Shown: positions 32,274 to 45,400 of the stretch, piece by piece
How positions within the stretch are numbered: the first letter of the stretch is position 1
Layout: each line of letters starts with the position of its first letter
Assembly: GCA_025917655.1 (NCBI GenBank)
Contig: CP084619.1
Span: 2,957,001 to 3,021,000, forward strand
Source: Chlorella sorokiniana
Taxonomy: Eukaryota > Chlorophyta > Trebouxiophyceae > Chlorellales > Chlorellaceae
Direction of reading: 5' to 3'
DNA length: 64,000 bases
Position numbers and translations under genes: made by a program
The notes under the pieces: generated by a model
Told to the model about the DNA's origin: nothing
Seen by the model: the letters and a program-made list of their open reading frames with translations, nothing else
Databases searched by the model: none

Positions 32274-34490
32274 TTAGGACAACCGTTGCTTCTTCACTTT
32301 CAGCACAGGCTGCATTGTAGCATCTCCCGTGCTTGCCGCCTGTGCCGCTCCTGCTGCTAAAGCTGGCGCCCCTTGCGCTGCTGCTGGATGACTGCTGTTG
32401 GGACCATCGTCGCCCTCCAAGCCATCGTAGTGCACCACTTGCGTGACAAACTCGTGCCTTTCCTCCCCCGGCATTCCCGCACGGGCTGGCCCACCCGCAG
32501 GTGCGCGGTGTAGCCAAGCTGCACGGTGCGCCGGCCCTCATCCGCCGCCTCGTGCAGATGCAGCGTGATGCGGGCATGGATGAGGCTGGGCCGGGGTGCC
32601 GTACGCCGCACCTTGAAGGGGGAGCCTGGAGGGAGGCGGGCTTGAGGGTTGCCTCCTGGATGGAGAAGGAGGGCGAGGAGTGGGGAGGGGGAGGCGGGCA
32701 GGGGGCAGGGCGGGAGTCAGGGTGAGGCCCTGCTTTGGCACATCTGCTGCTGCAGCCCTGCAACTGCATAGAGTGCACTCCTGGTGGGCCCACCTCAAAA
32801 GAAATGTCCACAGCCCGCACCATGGGCATGGGGCAGTTGGCCCCGTGGCTGCTCTGCACATACAGAGTGAAGGGCACCGCAGAACCAGGCCCCCGGCCGT
32901 CACAGCCGCTGATGCTGCCCCCTCTCCTGAGGGCAGGCTGCCATCCACTGCTGCCCTCCCCTGGTCCTGAGGGTCTGCTGCGGCGCTGGCAGCGTGCTGC
33001 TGGTGCCCCACGAGCACCGCATCCCGCCGCACGTAGGGCGGCACTGCCAGCCGCAGCTTGCGTGCCAGCAGGCGCATGACATCGTCGCAGCGCGCGTGGC
33101 ACACCAGCCCCCGACTTGGCCGCCTTGCGGTCGTGCTGCGTTTGTTGCAGGTTGACGATCACCAGGCGCCCGGCTTCTGCTTGGTGCCGCCCTTGTACAC
33201 CCGGGTTGCCTTGAGGGGGAGGTTGCAGGCTGGCACAATCTGCAGGGACGTGCCCAGGCAGATGGCCAGGTCCGCCTCCTGGGCATGCTCCTCTGCACGC
33301 AGGCGGCGGGGGAGGTGTGCAAGGGTGGTGGACAAGGCAGAGTGGGGACAAGGCTGCTGCACGGCCAGGCCGCCCAGCCCAGGAGTTGTCCAGCTGCCAC
33401 CCTTTGAGCCTGAGGCACGCTCACCCGACTGCTGTAGCTCATCCTCGGGCAGCGCATCCTCCCACTGCCGGGTGGCACACGGGGTAGGAGGAGCACGTCA
33501 TTAGGGCAGCAGGCGCAGGCAACTGCAGGTCCCATGCAGCCTGCACGCAAAGGCAAGCGTGAGGGCTGCAAGCATGCCATTGCCTCACGTCCAGGATGTG
33601 GTCCCGCAGCGCAGCGCCGCACCCGGGCTGCGGCAAGCGGCAGGGGGCAACGGTTCACATGCAGCCGCAAGGGCCATGCCGGCACAGAACATCGCTGAGC
33701 AATTGTAGACGCCGCCGCCTTGACGGCTGAGGCAGCAGCAGTGGATGCAGGTGCACCTATCGATGTGGAAATTGTAATCAACAGTGGTCACCTGTACCAC
33801 AGTGGCATACCTGGCTGCACTTGCGCCCAGTGCGCTTGAAGCCCACCGTCTCCACCTCAAAGTCACGTACATACTCAGTGCCGCATGCGTGGCAGCGCTC
33901 GGCGAAGCAGTTGCCGTGCAATTCCGCGATGCGGTCCCGCGGGATCCCTGAGCGCAGATGCAGCCCGTCCACATTCTGGGAAACCAGGAAGTCGAGGCGT
34001 GAGGCGGACATAAGGCCCACCAGCACCTGGTGCGTCAGCGACGGCCTAGCATGGGTGAAGGACACCTTGGGGCGCGGCAGTGGCTGCCCTGCAGGGCGAC
34101 AAAGACCGCAAAGGGGTGCCTCGGTACAGCTTGCAAGGCGGGTCCACACCCAGGCGGCTAGCCAAGGGTGCTTCCAGCTGCCCACCAGCTCGCTGCAGCG
34201 TCCAGATGCCTGATGGACCGCGGAAGTCCGGGATGCCGCATGATGTGCTGATGCCTGCCCCGTAAACGCAATGATGCGGCGTGCGCCATTCATCTGCAAA
34301 AAACATCACAGGCGCTGGAGTTTTTAGCCTTGCTGTTCAAAAACGAAATGCAGCACTGCCCTGCGTACCAGTTCGGCCAGCCGCTCCACCTTAGCTGCTA
34401 CCTCCTCAGGGCTGTCAAACAGCTCGGCCGCTCCCAACTGCCCCCAAGATCCTCGCGGTAGGAAAGCTTTTCTGCATAGCCAAGCGACAT
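32274..34490 (-). CDS. SIRT6-type NAD+-dependent deacylase (sirtuin class IV)
   Basis: Nuclear chromatin deacetylase family. The N terminus [17 protein letters not shown] resembles animal SIRT6, followed by [22 protein letters not shown]-binding and catalytic marks are [38 protein letters not shown], the catalytic His in ELHG, the zinc pair [14 protein letters not shown], a later [13 protein letters not shown], and [19 protein letters not shown] and [15 protein letters not shown]. Beyond the core, about 200 aa of extra C terminus include [25 protein letters not shown] and [13 protein letters not shown], ending [10 protein letters not shown]. Frame breaks at 34441-34445 and 34258-34261 are each cured by one base; a third lies near 33110. 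It shares strand with LeuC 165 bases upstream in the window. Confidence 0.88.
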
Positions 34491-34935
34491 GCACGGCGCC
34501 TCTGCGTATGATGGCTGGCGGTTTACTGGTGGTGCCCGGGGCGGGCTCTCTGGGCGGCGCAACGCAAACGTGCAGCTCGCAAGCTGGCGACGCTTTGGAA
34601 TATTGTGTATCACGTCCTTGTATAATAATGTGCGGCCTGTCTACACAGGAGGTTGGCCGTCAGGAAGAAGTTCAATGTGATCGCAGCTCTCGGCACGACG
34701 AATATCGTAGCCTAGCTGCCATGTATGTTGATGATTACTGCGGCCTTCTGCATCATGATTGAAGAGATGAGGCTGCTTGTGTACTTCCACCGGTACGGGC
34801 CTCAGCATTTGATAAAATCAGCGAGACACTGTCGGGCAGTGTTTGCATGTAAACGGACTCCTCAGGACTCCTCACCGCACCGTCGATCTGCGCTCATCTT
34901 CAGCCCCCATACTGTGCCTGTAAGCGGTGGAAACA
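34491..34935. promoter_or_regulatory. Divergent promoter region, sirtuin and TOM7
   Basis: About 445 bases, clearly AT-richer than the coding DNA (for example 34590-34640 and 34715-34770). It holds the 5' UTRs and promoters of both genes. No ORF is convincing. Confidence 0.4.
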
Positions 34936-35295
34936 ATGCGTTCGCTTCCTCCACCAGTGCAGCAGCTGCAGGATAAGGCGCTAGAAACTCTGCATAAGCT
35001 GCAGCCATATGCCAAGGTGCGTAGGCGTGCTCCCAGGTGGCAGAATGCGCAGTTGGCACGTGGGAGCGTGTGATCAGCATTTTGACTGAGCGGGGAGGGT
35101 GTCTGCACTAGGTTGACACCCCAGCCGTGCTAGGCCTCGCCTGCCGGTGGCCCATCGGCATTGAGAGTTCCTTGCTGTTTCCCTCTGCCCCTGCAGACTG
35201 CGTTGCACTGGGGATACATCCCTGCAATTATTGCAGTGGGTATGCTGTACACTGAACCGCGGCCCAGCTGGGGCCAGTTGCTGGGCCCCATGTAA
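34936..35295 (+). CDS. TOM7: TOM7, small subunit of the mitochondrial outer-membrane translocase
   Basis: Modulates assembly of the TOM complex and is anchored in the outer membrane by one helix. Two exons, 34936-35016 and 35197-35295, give 59 aa. The N-terminal part is amphipathic (LPPPVQQLQDKALETLHK). The TM segment HWGYIPAIIAVGML and the ending TEPRPSWGQLLGPM match the plant TOM7 pattern (HYGFIPL...NSEPKPQLYQLLSPV). The TGTAA that overlaps the stop codon may serve as the poly(A) signal. The gene is easy to miss because of its size and the intron. Confidence 0.87.
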
Positions 35296-35555
35296 GGCAC
35301 CGTAGACATGGTCTCCCGCTCCGCCCCACTGTTTCCCTAAAGCTCCCTCCAGACAAACTCTCCTGTTGTTGTATGCTCTCCTGCCTAGCTCATCATGCAT
35401 ATTGTCGTTACCTTTCATTGCCATAAGACATATTGCAGTGCAAGAAGTTGCAAAACAAGCAGTGCATCACTGGAAAATTGGGGGCAGTCGGATACAGGAG
35501 CAGTGCCAGACGGACGAGGAGTTGGAAGCAAAAGCACAACTGTTCACAGAAGGTT

Positions 35556-38500
35556 TTACAAATCGCTGACATCGCATGGCTGCAGCACTGCCTGCATGCG
35601 CTGCAACGTTTTTTCTACTCGCGCTTGCAGCGCATTGTCAGCGCACTGAACCTTTCCGCTCTTCAGGTTAATCACTACATGCTGGCTGTCCACCTCCACA
35701 AATATCAGCCCCTGTCGGAAATAAGTTTGTAGTTATGATTGGGCAGTGCGTTGAGAGCAGGCATCAACACCAGGTAGGCAAGCGCAGCCAGGAGGTTCAC
35801 CTGGTCGGTGTCCACACGCGCCGGGCCAAACTGCGCGTTCAAGAGTGCGGTGACAATGCCCAGTTCGGCATGCTCCGCAGCCTCGTGGTCGCCAGCCTGC
35901 AGCGCCTTGTGCCGCTGCACCTCAATGGCAGACAGGCCGGGCGGCTGCCCTGCCGCCTGCAGCACCACCGCCACCACGGCGTCGGCAACCATGTCGGCAT
36001 CGCTGCCTCCGCACCACTCCAGCACAATCCGGCCGCTTCCGCCTGCGTTTCCTGGCTCAGAGGGCTGGTAGGCCAGGGTGACAGCGTTGCCGATGCGCAG
36101 GACCTGGCCCCCGCCGGGCTGCGGGCCTGCAGCGTCCACGCGGCCCAGGTCCCCCGTGCCCTGCGTCCCCTCAAACATCATCTCCAGCGCCAGGCGCACC
36201 TGCGACGGTTGGTGGGAAGTGTGGGTGTCACCGCTATCAGTTGTATGCGTGTGTTTGAGGAAGGGGGGCTAAGATAAACAAGTCTGCTGGACGGCAACTT
36301 CTAGCCAGGATTAGGAAGCAACAGCTGGGGCAGATGCACCGAATGTGGCGTGCCTCACCTCCGCAAACGGCCTGTGCAGGGGCATGGCTTGGCGCTGCAC
36401 GACGCGCCCCAGGTGCAGCTTGGTGAAGCGCGGCAGGTCCTCGTGGTGCATCAAGGCGCGGCCACCCCTCGCGACTGCACCAACAGGCCGCGCACCGGCG
36501 CCCCCAATTTTGTGGCCTTCTCCCCAGGCGGCCCACCACTTTGGCGGTGCGCTCGGCACGGTGCTCAATCAGCACGGGCTGGGTGACCTTGGGGGTGTAG
36601 AGTGTGCGCGGGATGCCCAGCGCCCGGCATGCTGCTCAAGTGCCTTCTTGAGGCGCATCATTTCGGTGGCCTCCCCGTGCACCAGCACCACGTGGGGCGG
36701 CTGCAAGGCGTCCAGAAACTCGCTGGTTTGTGGAAAATCAGCATGGGCAGAGAAGGAGATGGCGTCCACCTGCATACGCAGAGGCACCTGCACAACAGCA
36801 GGTGGGGGCAGTACGAAGAGATGGTTGGCACCTGACGCAAGCTATCAACATGCTGGATCCTCCCACCCCTTCCCACTCCCTGCCCCCTCCCCCACCTTGA
36901 CTCCGTTGCGCGTCATCACCTCCGCCGGATTGCCCAGAATGTCTCGCGCCAGCGTGCCCTGCACCGCAAAGTCGGCGATGATGACGCAGTTCCGCGGGTC
37001 CTCGCACCACGCCTCGAACAGCTCTCGAGACACTCCACTCTGCAACAGCATGGGGGTCGAGTGGGGTATAGGAAAAGAGGGTGAGGTCATAATTTCATTA
37101 CTGGCATGCCCTTAACTAGGCAAAAGGAATCTGAAGACCTCCGCCTGGAGTGCAGGGCGGCTCAAAATGCCACTCTGCCGCCCACATACAACTCCCCACC
37201 TGCAGCATGGAGGGCGTGGCCATGACGACGCAGGGCCCCACATCGTCAAATTGCGCCGCTGACTTGAGATGCATAATGTGCCTGAAGTGGAAGGGGTTGG
37301 CCACCGCAAAGGCAGCACGGATGTCGTCGTTCATCATCTCAATGTAGGCCTGGAACACGCTGATGGCGCGTCGTGCCAGACCGCTGGCCTGTGGGGTGCA
37401 GGAGCGGGGGCCGAGGGCTGCCATTCTTAATCGCATCCCAGGCAAAAAGACTGCCAAGCACCAGGAAGCCGCTTGGCAGGTGATCCCCCTGCAGCGGATG
37501 AACACGCACTTGCAAGCAGGCAACTGACAGCATTGCTTTCAGCTGCAGCACATGCCCTGCTGCACTGCACCTGGTAGATGGGCACCCCATGCAGCTCTGG
37601 GTGCCGCTCCCAATACTCCTCCAAAATGAGCAGCAGCTCCTGTGCGCGTCCCAGGGCCACCACTGGCAGCAGCACGCGACCACCACGTGCCACCGCGGTG
37701 TGGATGCGCTGCACAAAGCGCTGCTCCCGCTCCTCGCGGGGTAGATGGCGCGACACACCATACGTCGACTCAACCACCACCACATGCGGCCGCTGCTCCG
37801 GCAGGTCGGCGGCAGGCATGTGGCGGTCTGGAATTCGGGAGTAGTCGCCCGTGTAAAGCAGGCGCATGCCACCAATCTCCACCATGAACATGGCGGCACC
37901 CAGGACATGACCCGCACGGTACGCGGTGACCCGCACTCCATCCAAGTCCACGGTCTGATTGAAGTCAATCACCTCGGTGCGGTCCATGGCGGCATCCAGG
38001 TCGCGCTCGCTGTAGAGGCCCTCACCTGAGCGGGGCAGCACACGGGGCGCAATTGTTGATGGGAAAGCGACCGCTCGTGTACCGGCAGGGCCTCTGCTGA
38101 TTCTGCTGATCTCAAATGCCCTGTCCCCTGGCCAACAGCTGCCCACCTGTGCCGCCCTTGCTGACTTTGACAAAGTCCTTGAGCAGCGTGTGCACAATGG
38201 CTTTGGTTGGATGCGTCATGAGGACGCGGCCACGAAAATTGGTGTGACCAGTGACGTAGGGCACCGCAGCGCAATGGTCCAGGTGGAAGTGGGTCACAAG
38301 CATGGCATCCACCTCCGCCAAGTCGATCTCATCAAAGAACGGCAGCGAGGCGAGGCCAAAGAAGCCAGGGTGCACACCGCAGTCTAGCATCACCGTCTTG
38401 CCGCAGTACTTGATGATGATGCAGGAACGACCCACCTCCTGGCCTGCTCCCAGTGGAAGCACCTGTGGCACGTGATGGCAGTGCGTGGCAAGGCAGATTC

Positions 38501-38660
38501 AGGGATTGGAAACAAAAGCTCTGAGGCGGTGGCGCAGGTGACGCCACCAGCTGTGTGGCCCACGCCCACAGAGCGTGAATCACATCCAACGCAAAGTCAC
38601 CTGCACCATGCTCTCCAAGTAGCCATCTGGTGCCTTCCTCTTGGCACCCGTGGCCGCCAT
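35556..38660 (-). CDS. CPSF73: Cleavage and polyadenylation specificity factor 73 (CPSF3)
   Basis: Zinc endonuclease that cuts pre-mRNA before polyadenylation. Exon 1 (38660-38601) encodes [20 protein letters not shown]; exon 2 starts at 38462 with [14 protein letters not shown]. Metallo-beta-lactamase motifs are [22 protein letters not shown] and LLYTGDYSR; the beta-CASP region has [28 protein letters not shown] and [17 protein letters not shown] with [10 protein letters not shown]. The C-terminal dimerisation part ([40 protein letters not shown]) ends at TAA 35556-35558, which overlaps a TGTAA signal. Frame continuity is good. A few bases may be off in the exon at 36550-36600, where VVGRLGE changes frame. 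The gene is convergent with TOM7 and divergent from the flippase. Confidence 0.92.
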
Positions 38661-39465
38661 CGGGGCGAGCCCAGACTTGTGTGTGTCACTGCCGGCGTGT
38701 GGAAGCTCTCTTTCGCGGCGGACACTGCATAAACAAAAGAAGGAACGTCGACAAAAGCCTTTCGATCAAAGCCTTTCGCTCGCCTGCTAGGTATGCTGGG
38801 TGCAGGGCTCACGTATGAAGGCTGTAAACACCAGCTGTTCCCCGGAATGCTAGTCCTGCGGTCGAACCCCACGTACATCTATTTCAGCTCAACGGAACAC
38901 CTGCCAACTCGCGCAGTCAAACTGTTCCTTATGCTGAGGAGCGATCGGCTGGGATGACTCCGCCTCCCCCGGCGCGGCGCAGCTGCCGCGGAAGCAGACC
39001 CTTAGAGTGGAGGTGCGTCAGTTATCCCGCGCAAGTTGCACCTTAAGCGAGCCAAGGTTTTCTCGGCCGCTCTCAGCTGCTGCTGCAATCATTGCAATCT
39101 TGAGGAATTGCCACTCATCAACGGGAGCAGGGCTGCGCAGCCCGCCAGCAGCCCGTGGTCCCTTCTCCACCACCGCCGCTGACGGCCTTCCACCTGTGTG
39201 GACTGTGCGCATAGGTGCCCGAAGAGGAAGCACTCCAATATGGGGTTCACCAGGAAGCACCATCTGAACATGGATCTTCTGCATCACGCAAGCACAGGTT
39301 GGCAGACGAAACCAGAATCTGTTCACACGCACCTTCTTGCCTTTGCGCATCGAGGCAACCATGCAGCATGAGCGCCACTTTCAGCACAAGCGACCGCTTG
39401 GCGCTGTTGTAACCTCTCACTTACTTGCTGCCTGTGTGCTTGTCCGGACCTGCAGCCCTGGTTCC
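38661..39465. promoter_or_regulatory. Divergent promoter region, CPSF73 and P4-ATPase
   Basis: About 800 bases, the longest divergent interval here. It holds both promoters and perhaps a 5' non-coding exon of the flippase gene, since a CTGCAG acceptor-like site lies 10 bases before its ATG. The minus-strand open frame at 39018-39362 has no recognisable homology and I do not call it. Confidence 0.4.
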
Positions 39466-42400
39466 ATGATCAGAGATGCTGCTGCCTACCTGAGGTTCAG
39501 CCGCACTCCGCGGACTGCTGGTACAGGAGGCAACCGCGTCAGCGTGAACCCCCTGTCCCGCGCTGCTGGGGATGCCAACTACAAGGCCACCAAGGAGGTG
39601 AAAGGCTCTGGAAATCAACACACTTAATGGCATGATCAACACACTTAAAGAGCTTGCATCAATGCAGCATGCAGCCAAGCAGGCGCAGCAACCAGTGCAT
39701 GCTTCGTCCTCCTCATCTGCGCAGGATGGTGAGGTTGCGACGGAGGCAAAGGGCAACACTGCAGAGCGCATCCGCACCATCCATCTGGACCCCTCAGCGC
39801 CACCTGCACAGGATTTTGTCTCCAACAAGGTGGTGACGTCCAAGTACAACGTTATCACCTTCCTGCCCATCTTCCTGTTCGAGATGTTTTCCCGCGTGGC
39901 CTACCTCTACTTTCTGCTCCAGGTGTGTGGCTGCTGCTGAGTTTTGTGTTGTGCACGGACTATGCGCTGTCATAGCCCACAATTGAGTAACGCAGGCTTG
40001 CTATTGTTAGTGCGACTTAGAAGCTGCTGCCACCTGCAGGCGGGCCTGTCCTGGTGGAGCGTCATCTCCCCATTCAGTGGCTACGGGTCCACCGCTGCTC
40101 TTGTGTTTGTGTTGGCTGTGGCAGGCGTCAAGGCCGTGTGGGAAGATGTGAAGCGACACCAGGAGGATAAACGTATGAACACTAGCATCACCCACCGCCT
40201 CAACCCCGACGGTGCGCGGCTTTGGGGGGCTGAACCGGGCAGCAGCCAGGTTCAGCATTTGCTGAGAGGAGTGCCTACTGGTTTGATTCCACCTGCATAT
40301 GCTGCCCCTGTTGCTTGCTTGTTTTGCTGCAGGAAGCGTCGTGGATATTCTCTGGACGGATGTGCGTGTTGGCGACGTGATTGTGGTCAGGGACAATGAG
40401 CTCTTCCCAGCTGACCTCATGTGCCTCTTCTCATCGCTGGAAGAAAAGGTGTGCTTCATTAAGACCACCAACTTAGATGGCGAGACCAACCTCAAGATCA
40501 AGAAGCCCTTAGACCTGAAGGGCCTGCCGGTGAGCATAGCGTGTGGATTGAGGGAAGCGATGTGGCAGCTATAAATAATCTCTTAACTTTGCACAGGCGG
40601 GCTTTGTGAGCTGTCGCTGCCATCCTTAACTTTTGCAGCTGGAAGATTTGAAGGACGTCATGTCGCTACAGCTCACACTGTCTGCTGAGGAGGCGAACAA
40701 GAACCTGCACAAGTTCAGGGGCAAGGCGCAGTTGGTGGACGACCGCTTTCGCGACATGCCGCTGAGCCCAGGGGCGGTGCAGGAGAACGGCAGTGCAGGT
40801 ATACTGTGTCGTCATGGCTGGTGATGGTCGCAGCTGGCCAGATCCTGCCAGGATTGAACCATTCCGGCTTGTGATTGCCTGCCTGATGAACATCATGCTC
40901 AGATCGCATACATGCAGGTCCCAGTCTGGAGGTTCCCGTGACGATGAATGAGATGCTGTTGCGCGGCTGCATGTTGAAGAATACTCCGGTGGGTGATGAT
41001 CAACTCTTACTGAGGAATCTTATCAAAGTGCAGCCATTCAAAGTACGGCACAAGCCCAGCTTGCTCACGTACCATCAGTCAGCTCGTTTGGTCCCTTGCT
41101 ACTGTGCCTGCCTGCAGGAGATTGCTGGCATGGTGGTGTATACGGGCAAGGAGACGCGCATCCAGATGAACGCTGCAAAGACGCCACTCAAAGTTGGCAA
41201 GTGCAGGCCGCTGTTATGTACAAGAGTTTGTTCATTGTTGCAAGCCTTGCTCGTTTGATCCTCCCTAGCCCTTGCCTTGCAGGCTCGTTTGATCTGTTCC
41301 TCAACCTTCAGATTGCACTTGTCATCGGCATGCAGCTGGCTATGTGCCTCTTTTGCGCCATTGCCAACTACATCTGGATCCAGCAGGAGGGCAAGAAGCG
41401 ATACTATTTGGCGCTGGATGTTTATGTGGAGGGCAACTGGGAGAACGCGGGAGCGCAGATCTGCCTCACATTCCTCACCTTTTGGATTCTGCTTTCTTAC
41501 TTGGTCCCCATCTCCCTTTTCGTCACCCTGGAGATTGTCAAGTTCATCCAGGTGCGATTGTGTTGCATGCAGCTAGCATCCACTTGGCTACAGGCGCATG
41601 TGACGGTCCTCTGAACCAGACTTCACTCATCACCCTGTGCGCAGGGCTTTGGCTTCGTCAACTTTGACCGTGACATGCGCGACCCCAAGACGCGGGAGTG
41701 GGCCCGCTGCCGGAACTCAAATCTCAACGAGGACCTGGGCAAGGTGGGCAAGTTGCCGCACAGGATGCGAATTCTTTGAGATGGGGACCCTGCAGGGGCA
41801 CAGGCCTTGCCACTCTGGTGTGCATCAACCTTTCTGCAGGTGGAATATATCTTCAGCGACAAGACGGGCACGCTCACCTCAAATGAGATGCAGCTGCGCC
41901 AGATAGCCGTGAAGGGCGTTGCATACGGCAGCAATGATGTGCGCCTGGAGGAGCACATGGACAAAACGGGCCTGCGCGCTCTGCGCTTCTTTGATCAGCG
42001 CCTGTACCGGGCTGCAGGCAGGGCACAGCGCTCGTCGTCCTGGACTGGCCTCATCACGGCTGGCGGCAGCAGGCGCGACATCATGGCTCATCCCACTAGC
42101 TACCCCAACCTGGAGTCTGCGAGCTCCATGGGCCTGGAACCGACCGAGGAAAATGTCGCTGATGATTCAACGGCCAACGGTACGGAGGGGGAAAAAGTGC
42201 GGTCTTGCCGGTTTTGTCCCGCCTGCAATTGCCTTCATCGCCTGTGGCCAGGGTGTCAGAGTGCTTACTGGCATCTGGCATATTCTCACTGCCGAGCTCT
42301 GGCTCGCTGTTCTGCAGGCCAGTACAAGCACGACTGGGAGGAGGGCAGCACTGCTTTGGGCCACCACTTGATTGACTTTTGGACCAACATCTGCCTGTGT

Positions 42401-45400
42401 CAGTCTCTAATCCTGGAAAATAACCCAGAAGGCGGTCTTCCACTGTATCAGGTGTGATCAAGAGTGACTGGGGCAGTGCACCCTTAGTCTGTTTAACTCC
42501 CGTTGCTGCTTTCAAGACGCATCAGAAGCCGTGCATTGCGTCCATTTTGCCGTAATGCAGGGCCCATCGCCAGATGAGGTTGCGCTGGTGGAGGGTGCAC
42601 GCCAGATGGGCTTCGAGTTCAAAGAGCGCTCCCAGTCCAGCGTGAAGCTGGATATGCTGGGCGAGGAGGTGGCGTACGAGGTGCTGAACGTCATGGAGTA
42701 CACATCGGACAGGTGCCTGTGCGGCAGCAGGCGGGGGCAGGGTGATGCTGCACGCAGCGTTGGGAGTTCTGCCAACGGCCGGCCTCTCCATGCACCCAAG
42801 CTTGGCAATCCCGCTTTTGCTATGCAGGGGATGCATGAGCGTAGTGGCTCGCGCTCCGGACGGCACCATACGCCTGTACTGCAAGGGCTCTGATGCCAAG
42901 GTCATGAAGAAGATCCGGGAGACAGCCCCTCCGAGCTGATGGACGCTACCAACGCCAACCTGCACTTCTTCGCCAAACAGGTGCGCCGAGGCGTGCAGCA
43001 GCCATGTTGTGGGGGCAAGTTAATCCTGGCGCTTCTTGTGCATTTCTGTCTTCCTCTGTTTGTGCACGCCCCACCTGCCCAGCCCGCCCCCTGCAGGGTT
43101 TACGCACCCTGGTGCTGGGCACCAAGATCATTTCCCCCAGGAGTACGCGGAATGGGATAAGCGCTACCAGGAAGTGGCCGCCAGCTTTGAGGGTCGCGAC
43201 GAGAACTTGGAGAAGCTGGGTATTGAGATCGAGCAAGGTCTTGAGCTGATTGGCGTGACAGCCATCGAGGACAAGCTGCAGGTGGGGCCTGTTCTGCTGT
43301 GCTGCAGTATGGCTGATCTACGCTTGATAGCTTGTGGGTCTGAACCAACCAGCGTGTTGTGAACATTCCGCAGGATGGGGTGCCTGCCGCCATCCAAACG
43401 CTGCTGGACGCCAGCATCCGGGTGTGGATGATTACGGGCGACAAACAGGAGACGGCGGTGAACATTGCCGTGTCGTGCCGCTTGGTGCACAACCCCGACT
43501 CCGTCATGATGCTCAATGTGGACGAGAAATCAAACACTGGTGAGCCTGTTGCATGCGCGCTCCAGGCGGTGTATGGATAGCAAGGAGTTTGTTTGCAAGA
43601 CGTGCCTGCCAAAGGCAGGCTGTATTCACACCTGCATTGCACTCCTGCCTCCAATGCAGCCGCCGCGGAAGCTGACAAGCTGCTGACAGACTTTCTGAGA
43701 CTTATTGTGAGCGCATATCAGGAAGACAGTGGGGTTCAGGTGAAGCTCTAGCATACTCTACCAATCAAGGCTTGGCTGGCATCATCAAGATGTGGCCATG
43801 CTGCATGGGACCTGTCTCCCTTGCCAAGCCCTACGTTCCCCTCCCTTTGCAGCTGCCCGGCAAGGAGGTGGTGGACCAGGTCTGTGCCATCCCCTCGGAC
43901 TGGCAGAAAGCGGAGTTGGCAGTGGACGGCCCCACGCTGACCTTCATCCTGGGGGATGATGCAATGCAGCACAAGTTGGCCGTGCTAGCAGCGCATTGCA
44001 GCGGCGTGGTGGTCAGCCGCTCCTCGCCCTCCCAGAAGGCCGCAATTGTGCGCATGATGACAAACTACGAGATGTGGAAGGCTGCTGGCAACAGGCGGGG
44101 ACTGCGCCGCTGGTACGCCATGCACCGCCGCAGGCTGCAGGTGAGTCGTGGTTGCTGGTGTTTTGTGAGTAAAGCGCGAGTCCGCTAGCTTGGGTTGTGC
44201 ACCATTGTGAGCGCACCACTGCGGAGCCTTGAGTGCTGCAGCAGCTTCATTGGGAGCTGTGGTCGAGTCAAAGTTGTCGCAACACCATTCTTCCTGGTGC
44301 GCAGGGGAAAATGCTGTCGATAGGGGATGGCGCCAACGACGTGGCAATGCTGCAGACCGCTGATGTCGGCATTGGCATCATGGGCAAGGAGGGCCGCCAG
44401 GCTGTCAACAACTCCGACTATGCCATCAGCCAGTTCAGGTGGGGCTGGCAGAAGCCTCCTGGCAGAAGCGTGGCAGAAGGGGCTGGCATCGGAGCACATG
44501 GGCGACCCTGTGCGCCACCTCTGCATCGTCGTCACACCTGCTGCTGCATCTCACGCCGCAGGTTCTTGGTGCCGCTGCTGCTGGTGCACGGCAACCTGTC
44601 GTATTACCGCCTGGCCCGCCTCATCAAGTACTCCTTCTACAAGAACATCACATTCGCCTTTGTGCTCTTCTACTACCAATTTTATGCCGGCTTCTCGGGT
44701 CAGGCCCTGGTGGACTCCATCACCGCCGCCGTCTTCAACGTCGTCTTCACCTCGCTGCCCATCCTGCTCTTTGCCATCCTGGACCGCCCGGTGAAGAACC
44801 TCAAGGCGCTCGTGCGCTACCCGCAGGCAAGGGCCGCGGCGGCCTGCACTGATTGCCTGGCGCGTGGCCAGGCCTTCTGTCCCTCATCTGTCGTCCCAAC
44901 GCTTGCACGAGCCAGAACATTTCACGCCACAAACCCTCACTCCCCACCCTTGTGCAGCTGTACGACAAGCGTGGATCTCACTCCCTGACCACCCTGACCT
45001 TCTGGAAGACGGGGGTGCTGATGGGTGTGTGGCATGGTGCCGTGTGCTTCTTCATCCCCTACTACTCGCTGGCCACCTCGGGCAACAACAACATCACCGA
45101 CGTCTACTCCCTGGGCAAGGTGGCCTTTGTTGCGCTGCTGGGCACGGTGACACTGGAGGTGGCCCTGGTGGCCCGCTATTGGACCTGGCTCTTTGGCATC
45201 CTCACCGTGCTGTCCTACACCCTGGTCTACCCCTACCTGGTCGTCTTCCCGCTGGCGGGTGCGCCTGCTGCCCGCGCCTGCGCCCATGCAGCCTTGGGCA
45301 CGGATGGATTGACCACCACGCAGTGCACTGGCTGGATGGCGTGGTTTGGGTATTTGACAGCTTGCCCTCCTCCCTCCCTGCCTGCAGAGCTGTGGGTTGG

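Noticed and set aside
38855-38885. GTCGAACCCC, resembling a tRNA T-loop
   Set aside because: The flanking bases do not pair into a T arm on either strand, and no acceptor or anticodon stem can be drawn.
39018-39362. 114-codon minus-strand open frame upstream of the flippase
   Set aside because: It sits in the divergent promoter interval with no conserved sequence. A small unknown gene cannot be fully excluded.
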